A stretch of 20,393 bases of DNA, taken from Clostridiales bacterium (lineage in GTDB: Bacteria > Bacillota > Clostridia > Oscillospirales > CAG-272). Below are positions 15,278 to 20,393 of the stretch, in pieces; position 1 is the first letter of the stretch; the number at the start of each line of letters is the position of its first letter. A program made the position numbers and the translations under genes. The DNA lies in the NCBI GenBank assembly GCA_019415985.1, contig DXYE01000043.1, forward strand, positions 1 to 20,393, read 5' to 3'. The notes under the pieces are model-generated. The model worked only from the letters and a program-made list of their open reading frames with translations. It had not been told where the DNA came from and searched no databases.

Positions 15278-15592
15278 ACAGCAAACAGGACCTTTGCCCG
15301 AGGTAAGCCCCGCTAAGAATCAAACCTCATCTACTGCGTGAACAAACGCTTGCATCCTCTGAATGAAATGTATTGTCATGGCAAAACGAATAGAGACCTT
15401 ACCCCGTCTTCTCCTCTGCCAAACCTTATTCCCTACCGATTTGCTTTTTTACGTTGCCGTGTGTCCAGTTAGCTATCTGATTTGCATTTTCTCCGAAGTT
15501 GTACACGGGCTCTTTAAAAAATTAAAAACCGTATTAGAATAATAACGTCTGAGATGCGCATAAAAAGTCGGGATTAAACCGGTGCCGTTTGG
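15278..15592. other. Intergenic region after the transporter genes
   Basis: About 315 bases without a supported gene. On the minus strand, 15521-15426 holds an open stretch of about 30 codons (KEPVYNFGENANQIANW and onward) that reads like a protein end but has no start and no recognised family; it may be a gene remnant or chance. No terminator hairpin was found. Confidence 0.4.
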
Positions 15593-15620
15593 TATACTGT
15601 TATCAGACAGGGGGATGAAA

Positions 15621-16434
15621 ATGAACTGGATTACTGGAATGCAAAAGGCGATTGATTATATCGAGGAGTATCTGACAGAGGGGAACGACTATGAAATCGT
15701 TGCAAAGCTAAGCTTTTCATCAAACTATCACTTTCAGCGAATCTTTAGTCTCCTCTGTGGGTATACACTCGGTGAATCTATCGGGGACCGCCGATTGACA
15801 CTTGCCGGAGCAGAACTGGCATCCGGCCGGAACAAGGTGATTGATGCAGCGCTGAAATACGGCTAGAAAGACCGGACAGCTTTGCAAGGTATTTCAGAAA
15901 TTCCACGGCATCACACTGTTGCAGGCGCGCAGCGTTAGAAAAATGCTGAAAACATTTTCCCGTCTTGTACCAAAATTTTTATTTGAAGGCGGTAATATTC
16001 TGAATTACAAAATTGAAGAAGAGCCGAAAATGATTTTAACAGGCTACAAAACATATTGCACCGGCGCCCCTTACGGCAAGGAAAGAGAAAAGCAGGAAGA
16101 GTCGCTTTTTATGTCGAAAAATGGTGTGATCACAAATATAACAGATGATGGATATGATTACTATTGCTGTTATCTGTTGGAGGAGTGGGAGAGAAAAAAT
16201 CTCTACAACCGAGAAGTGACAGGCGTTGATTTCGTTAAAAGTTTGGGAATAGAGAATATAACAATTCCTAGAACCACCTACGCAGTATTTGAAACCAAGG
16301 AGGTCAAGGGACCAACCTGTGACTTCTTTGATCTTCTCAATCTGAGCGTTCAAGTTTTAACCGAATGGATGCCTGAAATGGGATTTAAATTGGCAAAAGA
16401 TCCTGAAATCCCATTCTGTCATCATATACCGTAA
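15621..16434 (+). pseudogene. AraC-family regulator with GyrI-like effector domain, frameshifted
   Basis: The first 81 codons, from ATG 15621 (a GGGGG site at 15610-15614 precedes it), encode an AraC-type helix-turn-helix domain: MQKAIDYIEEYL, SSNYHFQRIFS, RRLTLAGAELASG. Frame 1 ends at TAG 15864-15866. Reading GAA AGA CCG GAC AGC TTT GCA AGG from 15866 gives the expected ERPDSFAR, and reading from 15889 in the third frame gives FQKFHGIT and the rest. So two one-base deletions, near 15865 and 15889, break the second helix-turn-helix. The GyrI-like domain follows (EEEPKMILTGY, DDGYDYY) to the stop at 16434 and seems to lack about 20 residues before the DDGYD motif. A TATACT -10 lies at 15593-15598. 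Such regulators often control nearby efflux genes, here perhaps the broken exporter downstream. Confidence 0.85.
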
Positions 16435-16566
16435 AGTGAATGCCATGCTCAAATCTGGATGCCGATAGAAAAGATTTGACAGCGCTTGCCATGCTTCTTA
16501 CAAGAACCAGACATTCCAAATACTTCTATGACGGTCGCAGAAAGCATAAAACCGGAGAAAGATCCT

Positions 16567-16605
16567 GCGTCCGGATTCGAATGGAATCCGGACGCTTTAT
16601 TTTGT
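16567..16605 (+). terminator. Strong terminator between the two pseudogenes
   Basis: A perfect 12-bp stem joins GCGTCCGGATTC (16567-16578) to GAATCCGGACGC (16584-16595), loop GAATG, then TTTATTTT. The region 16435-16566 before it holds no supported gene. Confidence 0.92.
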
Positions 16606-16791
16606 GAAAGCCTAATGATTTTCCATAGAAAAACGGCATAATACCAAGAGAATTATTTTGTAAACACACGGGGTTCATAAGAGACAGGCGCCATCACAGG
16701 GCGTGTTCTGCGGGGATTGCATCCATACCGAAAAAATTAAACAAAACCTTTCTCCGAACGAGGCGATGAATTTCCTGCTTTTCGTTATCAA

Positions 16792-17731
16792 ATGGAATGC
16801 GTTGCTCTCGCCCTCAGAATAGGAGCGTCCATATACTCTGTCTATCCAAGCTTTTATGCGTACGGATACGATTTAAAATACATGTCGCAATACGCGGAGG
16901 ACTATCGAGAATATGTAAAAGATGCGATGTCGCAACATTCAGGGAGCGCAGTTGCTGATTTGCCTGCGATGGAAGCATCACATCCGATGTTCGAATTTGA
17001 TGACGTCAGCTTTCTATACCCGAACACGGAAGGTTTGTGCTAAGCCATATTTCAATTAAGATACATAATGGAGAAAAGCTGTCCATTGTCGGATTGAACA
17101 GAACAGGAAAAACGACGCTGTTCCAATTGCTCTGCCGACTATATGAACCGACAGTAGGTGAAATTTTGCTCAACGGTGTGAACATTCAGAAATTCTCTTA
17201 TGACGAATATATTGAATGCATCGGGGCGGTTTTCCAAGATTTTAAGCTATTTGGTTTTTCAGTCCGGGAAAATGTTTCTTTTGATGAAAATGCTGATGAA
17301 GCCGAGGTACTGAATTGTCTGCGAAAAAGTGGCCTGGAAGAAAAGCTTAACGATTTACAGGCAGGAATCGATACAAATATCAGCAAAGAATTTGACAGCA
17401 GCGGCATAGAGTTTTCCGGCGGAGAGGGACAGAAGCTTGCAATGGCCAGAACAGAATATTCTACCAAGACGCGCCCGTCATCATTTTAGACGAACCGACC
17501 GCTGCCCTCGATCCTATCGCAGAAGCAGAAATCTATTCAAAGTTCCACAATATGACCCAGAATAAAACAGCCGTTTATATCTCCCATAGGCTGTCGAGCT
17601 GTCGCTTTTGTGATAAGATTGCTGTTTTAAACAATGGTGAAATCGTTCAGTACGGAAGTCATTCGGAATTAATCTCCAAGCCTGGATTGTATTCCGACAT
17701 GTGGGGCATGCATGCTCAGTATTATGTGTAA
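16792..17731 (+). pseudogene. ABC exporter remnant: C-terminal ATPase part, two frameshifts
   Basis: Three frames together give the end of an ABC exporter with fused membrane and ATPase domains, of a type common in Clostridia. Frame A (to 17043) holds the linker after the last membrane helix and the start of the ATPase domain (FEFDDVSFLYPNTEG). Frame B (17037-17489) has Walker A VGLNRTGKTT, with Arg in place of the usual Gly/Ala, the Q-loop VFQDFKLF and the signature FSGGEGQKLAMAR. Frame C (to TAA 17729-17731) has Walker B VIILDEPTAALDP, ISHRLSSCRFCDKI and the usual ending AQYYV. Each switch fits one lost base, near 17035 and between about 17450 and 17465. Nearly the whole membrane domain is absent upstream (16606-16791), so the gene is dead even if the frameshifts are sequencing errors. 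Confidence 0.88.
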
Positions 17732-17757
17732 ACACAGTCGCTTTCACTATAAAACTT

Positions 17758-17776
17758 TTTCAGGATGATACTGAAA
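17758..17776 (-). terminator. Weak terminator after the FeoB-associated gene
   Basis: On the minus strand TTTCAG (17776-17771) pairs with CTGAAA (17763-17758) over a 7-nt loop, followed by AAGTTTTAT. It lies directly after the stop at 17778. The stem is short and AT-rich. Confidence 0.4.
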
Positions 17777-17777
17777 T

Positions 17778-17987
17778 TCAACCTTCTGTATCTTCCTTTT
17801 CCTTCTGTTTCGAATTGTCAGCTTCCTTTTCGTCCGCTTCCTTAGCGCAGTTGCACGGATTCCGGCAGCCTGTACAGCCACTGCACCCCGCACAACCGCC
17901 CCGTTTTTTTTGTTTCACAATATACCGGACTGCAACTGCCAGCCATATGGCAACGCCTGCTAAAATGAGATAATCCCAAATGCTCAA
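17778..17987 (-). CDS. FeoB-associated Cys-rich membrane protein
   Basis: A 69-residue protein with one N-terminal membrane helix (about residues 5-24), a basic KQKKR stretch, then a CxxCxxCxxC cluster (Cys32, 35, 38, 41) with Cys45 and Cys47, and a Lys/Glu-rich tail. This is the pattern of the small FeoB-associated proteins found next to feoB in many Clostridia; the cysteines probably handle iron near the transporter, which is inferred. The start is a TTG at 17987: GGGAGG lies 5 nt upstream and the helix then begins at once. A longer in-frame start at 18098 would overlap feoB by 74 nt and add non-membrane sequence. It lies 37 nt after feoB and is surely co-transcribed. Confidence 0.85.
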   Translation of the reverse strand: MSIWDYLILAGVAIWLAVAVRYIVKQKKRGGCAGCSGCTGCRNPCNCAKEADEKEADNSKQKEKEDTEG

Positions 17988-18024
17988 AAGAACCTCCCGT
18001 CTTCCATAAAGAAGCTGTACAGGA

Positions 18025-20034
18025 TCAGCCGACAAAAAGCCGGCCAACTTGATAAACCAAGCATGCGGCGATCCAACCGACCGCACACTGCATGACAACT
18101 ACGCCGAATGCCTGAAGACGCGACCCCAGCTCCCGTCTTATGGTCGTAACCGCAGCGACACACGGTGTATACAGCAGAGTAAACACAAGGAAACTCACCG
18201 CTGTCAAAGGTGTAAACAGGGCGCTGAGTCCCTCACCAAGCTGTGCGATGCTGGTACCGGTGAGGACGCTCATAGTACTGACAACCGCTTCCTTCGCGGA
18301 AAAGCCTGCAATCAAAGAGGTAGAGATCCGCCAGTCCGTAAAGCCTAAGGGGGCAAAAAGGGGTGCAATGCCCTTTCCAATCGCCGCCAGGAGACTATCC
18401 GCACTGTTTGCCACAACATTCAGCTTCGCGTCAAAGCTCTGCAGAAACCATATGACAATGGTTGCAGCAAAGATCACGGTAAATGCCCTCTGGAGAAAAT
18501 CCTTGGCCTTCTCCCACATCAGCAGCAGAACGCTCTTGGCAGAGGGAAACCGATAGTTGGGCAGCTCCATAACGAATGGGACAGGTTTGCCCTTAAAGCG
18601 CGTCAGGTTGAGCAGAAGAGCGATCAGTATACCGATCAGTATACCCGAAACGTACAGTGCGATCATGACCAATGCTTGATACCGCGGGAAAAATGCGGCT
18701 GTAAATATGGCATATACGGGAATTTTGGCCGAACAGCTCATGTAGGGTGTCAGCAGGATCGTCATGCGACGGTCCCTTTCCGAGGAAAGCGTACGCGTTG
18801 ACATAATTGCGGGAACAGAGCAGCCAAAGCCTATCAGCATGGGAACAAAGCTTCGGCCGGAAAGACCTATTTTTCGCAGCAGCTTATCCATAACAAAGGC
18901 AACGCGTGCCATGTATCCCGAATCCTCCAGGATGGAGAGAAAGAAGAACAGTGTGACAATGAGAGGCAGAAAACTCAAAACGCTGCCGACACCTGCAAAA
19001 ACGCCATCGATCAGGAGACTATGCACCACGTCGTTGATGCCGTACGCTTCAAGCGCCTGATCTGCCGCAGCAGTCAGCCATTCGATTCCCCAACCCAGAA
19101 GATCGCTCAAAAACGCACCGATTACACCGAAGGTCAGCCAAAATATCACAAGCATGATGACCAGAAAAACCGGAAGTGCAAGGTATTTATCGGTTAAAAC
19201 GCGGTCAATGCGTACGCTCCGGCGATGCTCCCGGCTCTCTTTACATTTTACCACAGTATCAGCGCAAATTTTCTCGATAAATGTATATCGCATGTCCGCC
19301 AGGGCCGCATTGCGGTCCAGCCCTGTCTCCGATTCCATTTCCGTTATGCTGTGCTCCATCATATCGCGCTCATTCTCATTTAAACGCAGACGTTCAATAA
19401 TGCTCTCGTCTCCCTCCACAAGCTTTGTCGCTGCAAAGCGTGCAGACATATCGATCGCACGGGCATGATCCTCGATAAGATGAGATACCGCATGGATACA
19501 CCGGTGAACCGGACCATCTTCGCAAAAATCTGTAACCTTGGGGCGTATTTTATTACGGGCAGCATGGACAATCGCCGATATCAGCTCATCAATGCCCTCA
19601 TTCTTTGCCGCGCTTATCGGAATGACAGGCACTCCAAGTTCCTCCGATAGCTTGAGCACGTCAACGGTTCCGCCGTTACCGCGTACTTCATCCATCATGT
19701 TGAGCGCAACAACCATAGGAATGCGCAGTTCAAGAAGCTGCAGCGTCAAGTACAGATTCCGCTCAATATTGGTTGCATCCACAATATTGATCAACCCATC
19801 CGGTTTCTGTTCCAAAATAAAATCCCGGGTGACGATCTCCTCACTCGTATAAGGCCGGATAGAATAGATCCCGGGCAGATCGACCACCGTACAGTTTTTT
19901 TGGGAGCGGATATCACCCATTTTCTGATCCACCGTTACTCCCGGAAAATTCCCGACATGCTGGTTAGAACCCGTCAGTTGATTAAATAATGTTGTTTTTC
20001 CGCAGTTTTGATTGCCCGCCAATGCAAATATCAT
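18025..20034 (-). CDS. feoB: Ferrous iron transporter B
   Basis: A 669-residue FeoB. The N-terminal G domain shows G1 GNQNCGKT (7-14), G2 Thr34 in NFPGVTVD, G3 DLPG (52-55), G4 NMMD (112-115) and G5 SAAK (141-144), followed by the helical GDI-like region to about residue 270. The C-terminal part has the usual pair of Gate regions: helices starting at about 285, then LPLIVTLFFFLSILEDSGYMARVAF and the conserved GFGCSVPAIM, and a second set including AGFSAKEAVVSTM. It imports Fe2+ across the membrane with GTP-dependent control. Its start at 20034 has GAAAGGGA about 12 nt upstream, a loose spacing. No feoA lies in the 359 nt upstream. The Cys-rich partner follows. Confidence 0.96.
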   Translation of the reverse strand: MIFALAGNQNCGKTTLFNQLTGSNQHVGNFPGVTVDQKMGDIRSQKNCTVVDLPGIYSIRPYTSEEIVTRDFILEQKPDGLINIVDATNIERNLYLTLQLLELRIPMVVALNMMDEVRGNGGTVDVLKLSEELGVPVIPISAAKNEGIDELISAIVHAARNKIRPKVTDFCEDGPVHRCIHAVSHLIEDHARAIDMSARFAATKLVEGDESIIERLRLNENERDMMEHSITEMESETGLDRNAALADMRYTFIEKICADTVVKCKESREHRRSVRIDRVLTDKYLALPVFLVIMLVIFWLTFGVIGAFLSDLLGWGIEWLTAAADQALEAYGINDVVHSLLIDGVFAGVGSVLSFLPLIVTLFFFLSILEDSGYMARVAFVMDKLLRKIGLSGRSFVPMLIGFGCSVPAIMSTRTLSSERDRRMTILLTPYMSCSAKIPVYAIFTAAFFPRYQALVMIALYVSGILIGILIALLLNLTRFKGKPVPFVMELPNYRFPSAKSVLLLMWEKAKDFLQRAFTVIFAATIVIWFLQSFDAKLNVVANSADSLLAAIGKGIAPLFAPLGFTDWRISTSLIAGFSAKEAVVSTMSVLTGTSIAQLGEGLSALFTPLTAVSFLVFTLLYTPCVAAVTTIRRELGSRLQAFGVVVMQCAVGWIAACLVYQVGRLFVG

Positions 20035-20362
20035 ATGGTATTGAATCCCTTTCGTTTTCTAGTGTTGCTCAGTGCTTCGGGCTTTATACGCCGATGAAAA
20101 GCCGAGCATCCATAAGTCCTCCCATGCCATATCATTTCAATGATACGATACCTGAACCCCTAGCATTAAAATTCCCCTCTGCTTTCCGATGCATTATCCC
20201 CACGACCGCCCCCATGGGGCAATTGACTGTTTCCCCACCATAGAGGAACCCCTGCTTTTTTCTGAAGCCGTACAGGATTAAAAAAGCTTGTATCCAATAT
20301 CGACTTGAAACTGCTCTGCAAAGGTCCTCTCAACTTTGGCTCCTTGGAAGCGGAGTCTCTTT
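20035..20362 (-). promoter_or_regulatory. Long leader of feoB with palindrome and hairpins
   Basis: No gene is supported here. In transcript order it contains GACTCC/GGAGCC (20357-20352 with 20343-20338), an AT-rich stem GCTTTTTT/AAAAAAGC (20287-20280 with 20261-20254), and a palindrome TATCATT-TC-AATGATA (20130-20145) that could be a metal-regulator (Fur/DtxR-like) site or an RNA stem. A 9-codon frame behind GGGAGG (MDARLFIGV) starts at ATG 20116. The function of the leader is unknown. Confidence 0.45.
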
Positions 20363-20390
20363 TTTATACACTTTAAATTTTTCGGTCCAA
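20363..20390 (-). promoter_or_regulatory. Candidate promoter of feoB
   Basis: On the minus strand TTGGAC (20390-20385), 16-nt spacer, TATAAA (20368-20363). This would give a leader of about 320 nt. A closer promoter was not found, but the window ends here so an upstream gene (such as feoA) reading through cannot be excluded. Confidence 0.45.
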
Positions 20391-20393
20391 AAT

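Noticed and set aside
15426..15521. Minus-strand 30-codon stretch resembling a protein end
   Set aside because: No start codon, no recognised family, and too short to separate from chance.
17988..18098. Longer start for the FeoB-associated protein
   Set aside because: It would overlap the feoB end, and the added residues come before the membrane helix without similarity; TTG 17987 has a good ribosome site.
20338..20365. Possible plus-strand terminator (GGCTCC/GGAGTC then T run)
   Set aside because: No plus-strand gene precedes it; the stem is short with one G-U pair. It fits better as a hairpin at the 5' end of the feoB transcript.

Overview
The window looks like a chromosomal segment of a low-to-mid GC, Gram-positive anaerobe of the class Clostridia, perhaps an Oscillospiraceae-like gut bacterium. 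This is inferred from gene content: a split Na+-pumping oxaloacetate decarboxylase operon, a BceRS-BceAB peptide-antibiotic module, FeoB with a short Cys-rich FeoB-associated protein, an ARE-type ABC-F gene, strong AGGAGG-type ribosome sites and sigma-A-like promoters. No rRNA, insertion sequence, prophage gene or CRISPR array was seen.

Layout. 1-1380: 3' part of a DUF4838 (putative glycan-active) gene, closed by a strong terminator. 1748-5577: operon for oxaloacetate decarboxylase in the order gamma (oadG), free biotin carrier, beta (oadB), alpha (oadA), from a near-consensus promoter to a 13-bp terminator hairpin. 5680-7496: an ABC-F ribosome-protection gene behind a 280-nt leader that carries two tiny ORFs and a perfect terminator hairpin ending just before the ribosome site, which is an attenuator layout. 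7723-7884: tRNA-Glu(CTC) with its own promoter and terminator. 7928-8612: a peptidase S51-like gene whose first 14 codons are out of frame. 8888-9974 (minus): an unidentified 111-118 aa protein and a small P-loop kinase.

10098-15277 is the best defined functional unit. A minus-strand BceR-like regulator and BceS-like kinase are divergent from a plus-strand BceA ATPase and BceB permease. The intergenic region holds a promoter for the regulator overlapped by an inverted repeat, and a 22-nt palindrome plus a 10-nt direct repeat just upstream of the bceAB promoter. With the ABC-F gene it suggests defence against antimicrobial peptides and ribosome-targeting antibiotics.

15621-17731 is a decaying stretch: an AraC/GyrI-type regulator broken by two apparent one-base deletions, and the C-terminal part of a clostridial ABC exporter broken by two more. 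17778-20390 (minus) is an iron(II) uptake locus, feoB followed by the Cys-rich FeoB-associated protein, behind a leader of about 320 nt. No feoA is present within the window.

The points most worth following are the ABC-F attenuator leader, the operator architecture between bceR and bceA, the long feoB leader, and the clustered single-base lesions. Nothing here is clearly a wholly new kind of system; the regulatory leaders are the most promising material.
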